Origin: Dimorphilus gyrociliatus
Taxonomy: Eukaryota > Annelida > Polychaeta > Dinophilidae
Assembly (NCBI GenBank): GCA_904063045.1
Contig: CAJFCJ010000020.1
Location: 612,916 to 676,915, forward strand
Direction of reading: 5' to 3'
Length of the DNA: 64,000 nt
This document shows, in pieces, positions 11,643 to 26,496 of the stretch; positions within the stretch are counted from its first letter, which is position 1; each line of letters starts with the position of its first letter. Both the position numbers and the translations under genes were made by a program. The notes below the pieces were generated by a model that did no database searches, was not told the DNA's origin, and saw nothing but the letters and a program-made list of their open reading frames with translations.

Positions 11643-13962
11643 TTAAGTTTGAAAAGTGCTTAATTGTTCACTATTTGAATCTATTATTTGGGCGTATTGA
11701 GATGGATTATTAGCATCAACCAATATGTAACCTAAATGGGGCTGTTGCATAGACTGCGATTGAGGCTGCACGTTGTTTATGTCATTATTAACGACCGTAA
11801 AAAAGGTATCACCTGGTGCATAAGTATAGGCAATAGTTTGACTTTCTTCCAGCTTATTGGACTCTGGATGAATCCCTACTGATTTTGCTGCGTCTTGCAT
11901 TAAATAGACAAGACTACTGCTTTCAATTGTATCTTCTTCGGTTCTTTGTTCCTCTGATATTTCATTACTTTCATTAGAGTCTTGACCTGTGGTTATTTTT
12001 GTTACAAAAGATTAATAGAAAAGTCTTTATATTGCATTTTACCTCTATTTGTGTTCAATTCAACTTTATGAGTTTTTTTGAGATGACGATTCAAATGATC
12101 TTGTCTACCAAAAGTTTGCGGACAATATTGACATAAGAAATCTTTCTTTTTCGTATGAACAATTCTGTGCCTCTCTAAGTCTTTTTTGGAAAAAAACTTT
12201 TTAGAGCATACAGAACAATTGTGCTTTTTATCATTTTCAGAAAGTAGAGTTCTTGAACCTAAATGTTTCTTAAGATGATAATCAATTTCTTCTTTTGTTT
12301 CAAACTTCTTATTACAAACTAAACAAGTGAAATCTCCCTTGTCAGCAGCATGAACTGACATATGGGTTTTGTAGCACAAAGATGATTGATAAACTTTATT
12401 GCATTCTTCACATATAAATTGCTTCTTGTTGGGATCGTGCGTATTTAAATGGCTCCTTAGATGATCTCTTCTTGAAAACATCTATATATAAGCTAAGTAA
12501 ATATTAGATATTTACATAATAATTTGCACTAACTCTTGAACAATAAGGACAATTAATAGTCTTCTCTTTATGGTTTAAAGAATGCCTATCCAGCTTGAAC
12601 TTGCTGCTAAACGCTTTATCGCAGGTTGAACATCTGTTTGAAGGAAGAAATATAAAAATACAAAAATTTTTAATATCTATCTCTTCATTTAATCGTACTT
12701 AAAAGGTCTATCTCCCGTATGCATATTGATGTGCGCTGCTAATCTTGAGGATGTCACGAAAACTGCTTCACAATGTGGGCATTTATGCGTCTTTCTGTCA
12801 GCCCAAGTTTGCTTTTTGGCGTCTCGCTTCTTCCTCGTTTCATTCTTCTCACATACTTTACTTTGTTCCACTAAACAACTATCGGAAGTAGATTTTAAAA
12901 CAATTACTACTGCTTTGAAACTTATTTAACAACTAACTTATCTCCATCTTCCATAGAATTATTCATAGCTTGCATGTCTACAGTTTCTAATAGTCTTTTG
13001 TTAGCACTCTTAATTTCTTTTTTATCATCAAGAAAGGCCGCTGTACTCGATCTTTTATTAACCTCAGCTATATCAGAGCTAGAGTGAAGATCTTTTAAGG
13101 CGTCCATCACATGATCTTCCGACATTGAAGATCTTTTTCTACTAGCTACAAAATCGTAAAAATTTAAATTTTTATATTTAGTTGCCAACCAACTTACGTA
13201 ATGGTTTAACATTCATTAATTTAGAATAATTTTCTTCATACCAAACAAGCAATTCCTCATTAGGCTCAATTTCTTTCGTTGTCATGAAATAAATTTCCGA
13301 TTGACATTGATAGGCTACAATGTTTATATCCTCTGCGACTAGTGCCGACCTCAAATAAATCTCCCAACTACATTTATTAGGATCGTTAAGATATATAGTT
13401 GACGAAGATCCATCAAATTGAAATATCTATTTATTAAAAAAAATGTTCCAGATTAGTTAAATGCTTTAAAGAAAACGACTAAAGTTACTTTATAATATTT
13501 AATATGTGTATTATTTTGACTTTCAGAATTTGAACCTTCCAAAGGACCAAAAATTGTGTCTTTAGCAATTCTTTTCTTAGCTATAACTCCATTAGCTGGA
13601 AAAATATTGTTATCTTAGTAAATTTAATATTAATACACATTTTTCATAGATGAAATTACGTTCTGTATCCGACAATTCATCAAATTTTTTCAATTGAAGT
13701 ATAGAGGGTAGAGTCAACTTGGCTCGAGGAGGAAGTAGTTTATCTTTAATTCTGTGCAATATATGCTTCGTACATGGGTTTGTGTATCCTTTCTTACATA
13801 TAGGACACCCTAAAAGGATTTAATAGACACTTCTTTATGGATGAGCTGATTAAGAGACGTCAGAAAAATTAGAAAGATGAAAAAGAAACTTACAATGAAG
13901 AGTATGATCAAAAATCGGTGTTGAAGACGAATTGTCGGACGTACTTAAGGAAGATGGAAAAC
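11643..13962 (-). CDS. PR-domain protein with seven PLAG-like C2H2 zinc fingers
   Basis: Nine exons in phase: 13894-13962, 13660-13809, 13489-13595, 13198-13426, 12938-13145, 12699-12878, 12534-12633, 12043-12481 and 11643-11986 (about 608 residues, first exon missing). The N-terminal half has CPICKKGY, then a PR/SET domain (LTLPSILQL, NGVIAKKRIAKDTIFGPLEG, INIVAYQCQSEIYFMTTKEI, NEELLVWYEENY), closest by eye to PRDM10-type PR domains. The second half has seven C2H2 fingers whose order and linkers match the PLAG1/PLAGL array (SRRDHLRSHLNTHDPNKKQF, FLCQYCPQTFGRQDHL near the end). The tail is Gln/Asn-rich. Joining is supported by splice phase across 12878/12938. Likely a nuclear sequence-specific regulator. 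The PR domain may be non-catalytic, as in many PRDMs. Confidence 0.82.
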
Positions 13963-14867
13963 CTGTTAATAAATATGTAATTTAACTTTGTTTAACGGTT
14001 CTATCCTATATTTCGAATCCATCAGGGCGCGCTGTTATGGGGGCAAGTACAGGTAATACCTATTATAATATATCATTCTATCGACATTATATACAAATTT
14101 TATGGAATCTTATGATATGATATATGATTAATTACCTTGTATCATTATGTAACATATAATCTTACAAGCATAAAGTTGTTTTCAAGCAACTTGTATTAAC
14201 CAATTTCTCCAACGCAACCCAAACAGACGCCATTTCCTTTCATATAATGGAATACGAACCCGGTTATTGCCTATTGTATCACGTGACTAGTCTTCTGAAA
14301 GTTAATTTAACATCATTAATATTTTAGGAAAATTGACCATCTTAATGTTCATTATTTTGCCAATTCTGTTTTATAATTAGTCTTCTGGGAAATTTTTATA
14401 GTGAGTAATATTCATACAGAATAAAAAAATACCCCCAACATATACTTTTTAATAGAACGAAGAACAACTGATAGTTTACATTTAGTAAATATAATTCGAT
14501 AATTATGTAATGCAACAATATACAGGTATTTATGTTGATCATAATAATTTACTATCATCTATCCTATATGATTATTTATGTAATTCTGTTAAAACGTTGA
14601 ACTATAGTTGAAATATAAAAGAGCTAAATAATAATAAAAAAACCCCTTTCAGACTGATTACACCGTATGGTGTTTTCTTAAATTGCGGCTTTTAATTATG
14701 CACATTGAATGTTACACTTTTAAAAAACTGCCGATTTCCATTCAATTTTAAAAGGTGGCTGATACAGTATTGACTCGCTTGCGCTTTTCCATATGCTTTT
14801 TCTGTTCTATTCACCGATGTGACCTGTGAAATTCGCCAAGCGATCAATATAACGAAGAGTTTATAAA
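13963..14867. promoter_or_regulatory. Divergent intergenic region, PRDM/GT15
   Basis: About 900 AT-rich bases. It should contain the unlocated first exon of the PRDM gene and the promoter of the GT15 gene. Nothing else is identifiable. Confidence 0.35.
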
Positions 14868-16085
14868 ATGATAAAGCACTATCTTAGGAGAATATCTTGC
14901 TTTGTAACGCTTTTATTTTGGATTCCTGTAATGACATATATTTTGTTAAAGTTTACAAGGAATAGCAAATCGAATAACTTTCAAATGAATGATATGAATA
15001 GTCAATTACTGAAGTATCAACGAGATGGAAGGCATAATTTAAATGTAGAGAAAGAATTTAGCTTATACAATTGCTCAGAGACTGATTTAAAACGCATTAA
15101 AAGAAATGGTATTGTGCAATATTCTTTAATTGAAGAAAAATGCGAGGAGTTAAGTAAATTTAGGAGATATTTGGCCTCCTTTCCGAAAGAGAAATCTGAC
15201 AGCGCCATTTACTACCTTGTTAAAACGGAGAGATCTGAAATGATGATTGATGGTTTGATTAATATTTATTCAAGGTTTAATAAGAAATTTAATTATCCAA
15301 TCATATTGTTTCATGAACAAAAACTATCACAGCAATTGAAAGATGAATTCAGAAATATCTGTCCAAAGTGTAATCTATTTTTTCAGCTTATAAACTTTAC
15401 CGTTCCAACGCAATATAAAAGGAATTTACCTTTGATCGATAAATTACTTGTAAAGGATGCTGGTAAAGGTCGGATTTGCTCTAGAGCAGAGGATGTTAAC
15501 TATAGAACGATGTGCAGATTTCAGTCTTTTCTTGTGTACGAAGAACCTATTCTAGATCATTTAGAATATATATGGCGTTTAGATGACGATTCTCGAATAC
15601 TTTCTGATATTAATTACGATGTGTTTAACTTTATGAGAGCAAAAAAATTACTTTATGGATGGACGGTGGTCACTCAGGATGAAGTTTTATGTGTTAAGAA
15701 TTTATGGGAAGCAGTAAATTTATATGTTGAGGTCAATCTTTTAAACCGTACATGTTTTTTTCACAAGTGGCCTTATCCTCTCATTTTTATGAATAACTTT
15801 GAAATAAGCTCCGTTTCTCTCTTTAAATCGGACAGCTATACAAAATTTATATCTTATCTTGATAATTTAGGGGGTATTTATAGGTATAGATGGGGTGATG
15901 CCCCAATAAAGACCATAGCTGTTAGTTTATTTGTCTCATTGAATCAAGTTCATTATTTTGAGGACATAGAATATAATCATGGAGGAATGAGGAATCCTCC
16001 AGATCCAAAGAGGGTGCAAATTAATTGGCAAATAGATCCAAAGAAGATATTTGACTTCAAGTTTAATCCAAAAAAACATTTTTAA
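14868..16085 (+). CDS. GT15 family (Kre2/Mnt1-type) glycosyltransferase
   Basis: Intronless 405-residue frame. Residues about 8-28 form a signal anchor (FVTLLFWIPVMTYILL), giving the type II topology of Golgi enzymes. The catalytic region carries the GT15 landmarks in order: YLVKTERSE, a stretch before YRTMCRFQSF, IWRLDDDSRI, NYDVFNFM, NNFEIS with the family's candidate catalytic Glu at residue 312, YLDNLGGIYRYRWGDAPIKT and HYFEDIEYNHGG. Yeast relatives (knowledge) are GDP-mannose-dependent alpha-1,2-mannosyltransferases acting on O- and N-glycans. Where fungi usually have WRVEP this protein has WRLDDD. The family is described mainly from fungi and is unusual in animals. It lies tail-to-tail with MGAT1, 400 bases apart. 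Donor and acceptor specificity cannot be read from the sequence. Confidence 0.85.
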   Translation: MIKHYLRRISCFVTLLFWIPVMTYILLKFTRNSKSNNFQMNDMNSQLLKYQRDGRHNLNVEKEFSLYNCSETDLKRIKRNGIVQYSLIEEKCEELSKFRRYLASFPKEKSDSAIYYLVKTERSEMMIDGLINIYSRFNKKFNYPIILFHEQKLSQQLKDEFRNICPKCNLFFQLINFTVPTQYKRNLPLIDKLLVKDAGKGRICSRAEDVNYRTMCRFQSFLVYEEPILDHLEYIWRLDDDSRILSDINYDVFNFMRAKKLLYGWTVVTQDEVLCVKNLWEAVNLYVEVNLLNRTCFFHKWPYPLIFMNNFEISSVSLFKSDSYTKFISYLDNLGGIYRYRWGDAPIKTIAVSLFVSLNQVHYFEDIEYNHGGMRNPPDPKRVQINWQIDPKKIFDFKFNPKKHF

Positions 16086-16485
16086 TCTCAGAATCGAAAG
16101 TTCTATTATTTCAAAACACTTTGTTATATTTTGGAAGTATGAAATATAATATAACATAACAATTGTTCCTTTAACTTTTACTTTTGTTTATTTTTAGAAA
16201 AAATATTGCATTCTTGTTTTGCAGTTACATTGTAGTATTTAATCTAAAATATTCTATTTTTTTATCACACAATCAATGTTTACATTGATATAAAGAAAAT
16301 AGTTCATATTTCTCTTGTTTTTCAAAAAATACTTCCACAAAGATATTTAATAGAGTATATAGTTTAAATTAGTTAATGAAAAGTCATAATAGCAATATTT
16401 CCATTCTTTTTTTTAACAACTATATTAACAATATAAGAAAGAGCCTAATAACAACCAACAAATATCACATGCATCCTATTGCTTA

Positions 16486-18897
16486 TTAGGACCAGCTAGT
16501 GTCATATTTGGTCCACGTTGAAGGGGGAGAAAAATATACTCGCTTTTTGTTTAGCAGAAAAGGAATAATTCCTCTATAACCCATACGAGGAACACCTGAC
16601 TGTTATTGATAATGAAAAGATAGACGATTAATTTATTTCATTATGAGTAAACAGTCAATAATCTTACCTTAAAATCGTCCATAATTCCCATTCTCTTTGC
16701 CAAAGACTTGAAATCATTTTTGGTTACATACTCAATACGAACCTCCTTATGACTGGGATTTGTATTCTTGAGCACATCATTGATGGATACCAGAGGCAAT
16801 TTGTATATCCCTTTTACCCATTCAGAATCGTATCGATCCTAACAGAAACGTCATAAGATATTATCAATCATTTTAATAATAAGGAAATAAATTAAAATCA
16901 CCTTAGTTAAATAACTTAAATCTAATTTTGTAAAAGGCACAAATTTGGTATTCATTTTTATAAATTTGAGATGTTTATCAAAGAATTGCCCTCTGAAAAA
17001 GAGAAATAGGAAAAGATTGACGCGCATGTCCAAGTTTCAATAGGAAAATATTGAGCCTACTTGCTAACTCCCTTCTTCCCATGAGGGGAAATTTCTGTAC
17101 GAGGAATTTCTGGCCGAATGCACTGGCGATCTCTCCGTTGATCCGGTTGTCGCAACCAATCATCCCAAAATCTACATGAAAGATAAAAAAATGATTGTTT
17201 AGCTACTCTAATATCTCCATAGGTTCTTTTTGGTAAGTCGGGTCGTTAAGCTTGTTTATCTTATTTATTGAGCTATTTTATCAATATCCATTTAAGACTA
17301 GCAACTACAAATAAATATCACGTTGCACTATGTTAAACAGTAGGAAATTTTAAAGTGTATATTTAAACTTCCTATAAGATATGTTTTAAATAAAGCTGCT
17401 AGTTCAGACAAGCAATAGTTGTGTGTGCATAGGATATGGAAAATTATTGCTATTCTATAAACAAAGCTAACTACAGCCATTTATAAAGAATATCTAATTT
17501 GCTGCTTTTTATTCACTCTGGCTGACTCCTATCTATAACCTATATTTAACTCCTGTCTTAATAAGGCAGCCAGCTGTGAAACGCCCGTAAAGTTATATGA
17601 AATATATTCTTGACGATCCATTCATACTAACCCTTTTGGCCATTTATCTCGTAACTCAGACCACAGATTACTTGTAATCATCCATCCGAGACCAGGAAAG
17701 AAATCAGTCCTATACAATTTTTCTAGAAAAGAATACATGTTCCTTAGTTAGATAATTTTTTCAGAACAAAAGATAAAGTTACCATTTTGCGAATTATCAA
17801 CCATTGACTCTTTACCATTATCGTTCCACGCAGAGACGCAGAAAAGACTTGGATCTTTCATAAGATAAGGGTAAAGAGCTTCCATATATTCGAAAAAGTC
17901 CTTAGCAAATACCAAGTCATCTTCCACTATTATTGCAGCTTTATAGCCTTTTATGTCAAAGACTTGAGTTAAAGCCCATTTGTAGTGACGTGATATTTTG
18001 TAATACCCCTGAAGGAAAAAAAGTTTTTTTCGAATATGTCGTCTAATGTTTAAGAAAAAACAAAATTACCTCTAGCTTTTTTTCTTTGGGCTTGAGATCT
18101 TTTATTGGTGACTGATCAGGTTGCTGAGTGAAATGTTTGATCTCGTTACCAAACGATCGAACAACATCTGCAGTTGGTTGATGCATGCAGTCTTGACTTA
18201 CAACAATAGGAAATCGACTACTGGACGGTCTGGTATCAATAAGATTCTTCAGAGATGCCCGTAAGGCTTCAGGTCGGTTACAGGCAATCATTAAGATTGG
18301 TATTTGAATTTCTGACCCTAAATTATCATTTATAGGCTCTCTTTTAAAAATATCTGCAAGAAGATAACAATTCATTTTATTTTTATTAAATAAATATCAG
18401 TTGCAAAAATTTACCCATTTTATTATTTCCCTCCAGTTCCATTTTTAAACCCTGTAGCTGTTTTAATAAATATTGGTTCCATTCTCCTTGGCTTGCGATT
18501 GCATCAGCTAGGTCTTTTAATTTTTCAGTCAATTGCACCTTTTCTTCAGGCTGAAGTACATTAGGCAGATACTTTCCTTGAGTCTGTTAGGTTATAAGTT
18601 GTCATGCACTAAGCTCATGCTTGTTAATACTATAAATCAGTTATTTTTAACAATTATTAACGATTATTTTTGTATATTATTTTACAAATTTTAGATAAAA
18701 AGCAAGGAAAAACAATACGTAATGATTTCAGACATTAATAAGCTAGGAAGAACCGAGCTGTAATCTCGTATGACGAGGAGATACACTAACGATTGGCATT
18801 TACTTACCCTGGGCCTCGTAAACAGGTATATATAAGCAATCACATTCCAAATCAGAAAAATGGCAATTAATGTAAAAGTAACATGCTTCCTTCTCAT
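16486..18897 (-). CDS. MGAT1: Alpha-1,3-mannosyl-glycoprotein 2-beta-GlcNAc transferase (GnT-I)
   Basis: Nine exons in phase: 18808-18897, 18415-18583, 18070-18353, 17783-18008, 17632-17722, 17061-17171, 16902-16992, 16668-16838 and 16486-16599, giving 448 residues (human 445). A short cytoplasmic tail and signal anchor ([19 protein letters not shown]) are followed by a stem and the GT13 domain: [36 protein letters not shown], the metal/nucleotide-binding [54 protein letters not shown] and [10 protein letters not shown]. Role (knowledge): in the medial Golgi it adds the first GlcNAc to Man5GlcNAc2, opening hybrid and complex N-glycan synthesis. Near-complete collinearity with the vertebrate enzyme makes this one of the firmest assignments in the window. 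Confidence 0.96.
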
Positions 18898-21800
18898 TGC
18901 CAGTAGTCATGACACGTAAGTCAAATCCACTTCCAGGAGTTAATTTAGAATATCTGAATAAAATTAAAATTGGATAATTATTAATAAAACAATGCTAGAA
19001 TACAAAATGTCCAATGTTACAATGTTTATATGTTTACAAATATATCATTTTCTACAATAGAAAACTCGTATATTCGTAATTCTCTTATTTTGTCTGCTAA
19101 AAAACTGATGTTTAAAGTAAATGTATATATATATATATATATATATATAGCTTATAAAGAATATATGTAAATTATAGACGCTTAAAATAATGAATAAATA
19201 CAGATCACTATGCATATGCATACACATCATATACGGACAATACATTCAGTTCTCCAAATTATGATTAATAAATGGTAAAAAACAAAATATACATAGCCAA
19301 ACAAGCTGAACGATTTCAACTATCAATTTCCAATTTGCAGTCAATTTCATTGTTCTGTTTTATCATTTTACATATAAATTTTTTTTCTCTGTTTATCTAT
19401 TCTATTTTATATCTATCTTGATATCAATCATACCTCCTTATTCAACTGAATAAATTATAACTTTCGAAGAAATTATCTAAATTACAATTTAATATTTCCC
19501 TGCAAAGATTGATAACATTGATTTTTTTTTTATTTAAAGATTAACTAAACGCATTACTGTCTATGTTCTATCAGAGAATAATTTAATTAAACCACGTCAC
19601 TATTTACCCCTACAAATTACAATATTAAAGCGTTGTTTCGTCTACATTATAACTATATTTACGTCAGCAGAAATCAATATAAATATATATATATGATCGT
19701 AAAATATAGTTTAAAACTTCTATAATAAAGAAAAAGTATGAACAGAAAATTCAATATTACCGAGCTAGAAACAAATGAAGAATTCTAATCGACTTTGCAT
19801 TAATATTTTATTGTGTAAATTTGAAAAACAGATCAACAAAATCCTTAGATACTTAATCTCTCTTTTAATAAATTGAAAATTATTTCGAACAAAAATGTTT
19901 TTAAATGAACAAGATATAACACGTTTCGCTTATTTAACTATGAGATTATTCATTACCCATATTGATAATTTGATCTTATAGATACTTTCTCTTACGCTGA
20001 GCAACGCTCCTAAATATTTAATTAATTTATTGAAAATTTACAGGTAAAATTTATAGAATGTAAAAATATAAACTATTCCGTATCCTATCTTATCTTTTAT
20101 AAACCAGGTCAAAAGTTCTTTTTTTAACTCAATCTGGTGTTTTTAAGGCGGCTGGCAGATACCAGAAAATCAAATATAAAAATTAGATATAGTAGTGAAA
20201 CATTTGTAAGCTCTATTTAAATTCAATAAAATATACTAATAAAAGAAGTACGTTTATATTTTAAAAAAAAAAGACAATTATAGAGATTTTTTAAAAATAT
20301 ATTTTGGTTGTTCATTCATCCTGTATTTACTGTAATCTTATCAGATTTTAGAAACTTTTGCCCAATGATCAATAATAATTTTCTCAGAAAACCTTTTAGA
20401 GAGTTTAGAATCTTCCATTGATGAAATGAATCAGTATATTATTTAAATAAATAAGCTATTCAAAAACACAACACCGGTGATAAATAAACTGCTTTTTACA
20501 TTGACAGGAAATAAAGATAATACCTAAAAATCTCAAACAATGCACAAGATCTTTTTTCTATCCAAGCCGAAGCCAACTTTCGTCCAATCGATTTACCAGC
20601 AATAAATAATCAACAAAAATTAGTTGACGTTCAACGTTGTCACCTCACGTGCCTTAAACGGTATTTTACGAGATCTGATGGTAAACCTAGAATGCGAACG
20701 GAGTTAGATCTTACTAATATGCTCCTATAATATACTCTCATGCCATTTTGCTATTTTAATGTCATTGTCTAACATTTAAAGACTTTTTCATTATTAATTA
20801 ATGAAATGAAGTCAACGTAATCAAACTTTAATACATATATATATGAACTATTAGTTTATTTATATTGTGACAGTCATTCAACGAATCGTTCATATTCTTA
20901 TTATCTCATTTATTATATAAGATATACAAAACTTGTCAAGAAATCCGTAAAGTAATAAACTTTTACTTTTTATAATCACCACATAAGCGCTGATCATAGG
21001 AAATACACCAAATGATCATTCTCTTTGCAATGAAACGCTATATTAGAGAGACTTTAGTGAAATGAATGTTTTTCAGTTATTAATGAGCTAGAGAATTGCA
21101 AAATTTCTATAAGTTTTAAAAAGGTTATGACATTTTCTTCTATGTTTAACATTATTGACAATTAATGTCTTTTTCTCTTACATCTATTATTTATGTCCAA
21201 TGAAAGTAAAATAGAGAAGAATGTTTTGTATAAAGTAAAGAATAACAACCGAAATTCTTCCTGAGTAGACTGCTTATTTGCATTTGCAGGGTGATTTATA
21301 CATTTTCGACAATATAATCAATTTATGTTTGTATCATTAAAAGTATTTGTCTTTGAAATGGCTTAAAGAGGATAAAGATAAAGATCTGCTTTCTAAAAAT
21401 ATCACCTCTTTTTATATGAAAATTCTATTTGTCACTTGTAATTAGTTATCTTTTATAATTGAATGAAAAACGGAATGGGCATGGTAATTGTCTAATTACG
21501 GTTTCTAAAAATAGAATGTTTTCTTCTTCGCATTTATTTTATTATTACATCATTTGCTCATTATGTTTGAATAGGCATATTTAATTAAAATTACATTGTT
21601 TAATAAAACTGAGTTGTATTTTGTTAATATTTATACTAACTTAGTTTGTCTTTCCCATATCCAACTTTTAAATACACCCATTTTTCAAATTATCAGTATA
21701 TTTACCCTTATCACAACTTATTCAGTTCGAAAATAAATGAAAATAATTTCATTAGCTACAAAGGGTTTCAGTTTAGTTTTAAACTCACTGTTTAGCGGAA

Positions 21801-22025
21801 CTTTTATTTTAATATTAAATAAAATATATTGGGAATTCCAATGACGTCATATCTTACAGTAGTCTTTCCCCTAATCCGACATTTTCCCGCGCTTCAATCT
21901 ACGAAATTTCTCAATTCTAGATATCTGTTTAGTCTAAAGGTAAAGGAGGATGGATTGTTTTTCCTTCCTATACAATTATTATATCAATAATTCTTTCTTT
22001 TGATTGAATACAGGACCAAAAGGAT
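18898..22025. other. Large intergenic stretch, no gene seen
   Basis: About 3.1 kb, strongly AT-rich, with a (TA)n tract at about 19123-19149 and scattered ATAT runs. No frame has protein-like composition. The right end appears to hold a 5' UTR exon of NTH1: a donor AAAG/GTAAAG near 21940 and an acceptor ATACAG at about 22014, just before its ATG. Confidence 0.5.
19123..19149. repeat. (TA)n microsatellite
   Basis: An uninterrupted AT dinucleotide run in the MGAT1 upstream region. Confidence 0.85.
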
Positions 22026-23067
22026 ATGAGTGAAATAGGCGAAGATTCAAAATATTTCGTCAAATCAACGAAAACCAGAGGAAAGGGAAAAGTGAAAAAA
22101 GAAAAACGAACAAGCTCTGAAGCCGAAAACCACGAAATAGACTTGAAAAAAGAAAAATGGGAACCTGAAAATTGGAAAATTCATATAAAAAATATAGAAA
22201 AAATGAGATCTGAAAGAGAGGCTCCAGTTGATACTATGGGTTGTGATGCTGTAGGTTTTTATTTCTCTTAAATGACTTATTTTATGCACAATCTAATATG
22301 TTAAGGTTGGCGATAAGAAAGCTGAGGGACATGTATATAGATATCAAGTTCTTATATCCTTAATGCTCTCCAGTCAAACAAAAGACCAAGTTAATGACGC
22401 AGCCATGTCAAAATTGAAAAAACACGGCTGCAATATTGATAATATACTGAAAACAGAAGATGACTTACTTCAGGAATTAATTTATCCCGTCAGCTTTTAT
22501 AGAACTAAAGTTAAAAACATAAAAAAGACTACAAAAATTTTAAAAGACAAATTCAAAGGCGATGTTCCAGATAATCTAGACGATCTATTGGCTTTACCGG
22601 GGATAGGACCGAAAATGGCTTTTCTTATATTACGCAGTGCATGGAATAAACTAGAAGGAATTGGCGTTGATACACACGTTCATAGAATTTCTAATAGGTT
22701 AAAATGGTTGCAAAAGCCAACAAAAACTCCAGAACAAACAAGACATGGTTTGGAAGATTGGTTACCGAAGTAATTCACTATATAAATATATATTAAACTT
22801 CTTTAATATTTTGTTCGGTTTTGTTAATTAAAACTAAAACTTTTCAGAGAGTATTGGGATACAGTCAATCATCTTCTCGTTGGCTTCGGCCAAACAATTT
22901 GTGCTCCAGTCAGACCAAAGTGCTCCGAATGTTTAAATAAAGACATCTGTCCCTCATTTGAAGGATTAAAATCAACAAAATCTGTCAGAAAACCTAAAAC
23001 GAGAAAGATTTCTAAGGAAGACAAAGTAGAAATTAAGGAAGAAACAAAAGAAGAGATTAATACTTAA
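22026..23067 (+). CDS. NTH1: Endonuclease III-like DNA glycosylase/AP lyase
   Basis: Three exons, 22026-22250, 22306-22769 and 22848-23067, give 302 residues. A lysine-rich N-terminus is followed by [17 protein letters not shown], the helix-hairpin-helix [10 protein letters not shown] with the expected catalytic lysine at about residue 178, and [12 protein letters not shown] with the catalytic aspartate at about residue 197. The C-terminal 4Fe-4S cluster loop is complete (C-x6-C-x2-C-x5-C in [17 protein letters not shown]). Role (knowledge): base excision repair of oxidised pyrimidines in nucleus and mitochondria. A lysine/glutamate-rich tail follows the cluster. A 5' UTR intron ends a few bases before the ATG. 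Confidence 0.95.
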
Positions 23068-23170
23068 AATTGACGTATTGTGTTCATTTTAAAAATCGTA
23101 CTACTTGAAAAGTATTAATTTTTTTAAAATAAAAAACTTTGATCAAAGTAATGAACATAAGTTATTAAAT

Positions 23171-23650
23171 ATGGATTCAAGTCGATCAAAACAATTTTAC
23201 AACAGTTCCGCTCGAGAAATGGGTGTTTTGATCGATAGTATATATGATCATTTTAATAAAATCAGTATAGATATGGAAGAATATAAAGAAGAACTGAAAA
23301 AAGAAAAGGAAGAGAATATAAAATTGATTCTATTGGTTGAAGAGACAAGGCGAAAAAGTAGTGACTATGTGAGAAGCGTTGAACAATTAAAACTAGGTCG
23401 CTCCATAAAGAATAGTGATAATTCACATACTTTTCTAAAATACAAAAATTACAATTTAGGTCTTTATGGATTCGCACCTGGTTTTCAAACAATTACAAAA
23501 GGCAGATGGAAAATTAAACAAGAAAGTAATGCTGTTCTAAATAACAACACAATTGAAGAAACGTCTACGAAAGGTAGAGAAAGAAAAGTGAAAAATATGA
23601 TAAATACAACGTTTAAAAGTCGGATACCTCAGAGAATTAAACTTCATTAG
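23171..23650 (+). CDS. Small coiled-coil protein, unrecognised
   Basis: Single-exon frame; the ATG at 23171 (MDSSRSKQF) gives 159 residues. About residues 18-60 (SIYDHFNKISIDMEEYKEEL onward) are predicted amphipathic and highly charged, consistent with a short coiled coil; the rest is polar and basic. It starts 103 bases after the NTH1 stop on the same strand, so it could be a separate gene or lie in the NTH1 3' UTR. Composition is protein-like, but I do not recognise a family. Confidence 0.4.
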   Translation: MDSSRSKQFYNSSAREMGVLIDSIYDHFNKISIDMEEYKEELKKEKEENIKLILLVEETRRKSSDYVRSVEQLKLGRSIKNSDNSHTFLKYKNYNLGLYGFAPGFQTITKGRWKIKQESNAVLNNNTIEETSTKGRERKVKNMINTTFKSRIPQRIKLH

Positions 23651-24174
23651 CACAAATGGCTTATTAATTTGAGTAGGTCTTTGTAATAGGTAGAATAAAT
23701 AGTGCATTTCAGAAAAAATGAAAAAAACACTGCATGCAAGAAAAAAGTGATGAACTATTTTAGTTGCAGTCTGCAAAGACAGTCTAGGGTGAAATACGAT
23801 ATTTTTTGAAATATATCTTCACTAAGTGTGAGACAATATAAACTGACATAACATATTTGCATAGTACTATTAACTTAAACTCAATGACAAGTTTGATAAA
23901 AAAGCATCGTTATCTTGTACACACTGCGGACTAGAAGACAATATAGCTATTAGTAAAACTACCATACAACTAAGCATGTATACCAAGTGTACACGGATAT
24001 ATATTTTTTAGTTCCAAATAAGTCCATAAAACTATAAATTATATAATTCAAAATGTTTAGTATGATTACATATATAAATATATAGATATATATGTATGTT
24101 AATATATATATATATATATGCATATGTATAGTAATATATATATATGTATATATTTATATTAATTCATAGACTTT
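23651..24174. other. Intergenic with TA-rich repeats
   Basis: No gene seen. The right part (about 24069-24155) is an interrupted TA/TATG repeat next to the REEP 3' end. Confidence 0.5.
24069..24155. repeat. Interrupted TA/TATG simple repeat
   Basis: Alternating TA runs broken by single substitutions, just downstream of the REEP stop codon. Confidence 0.8.
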
Positions 24175-26496
<2,322 letters not shown>

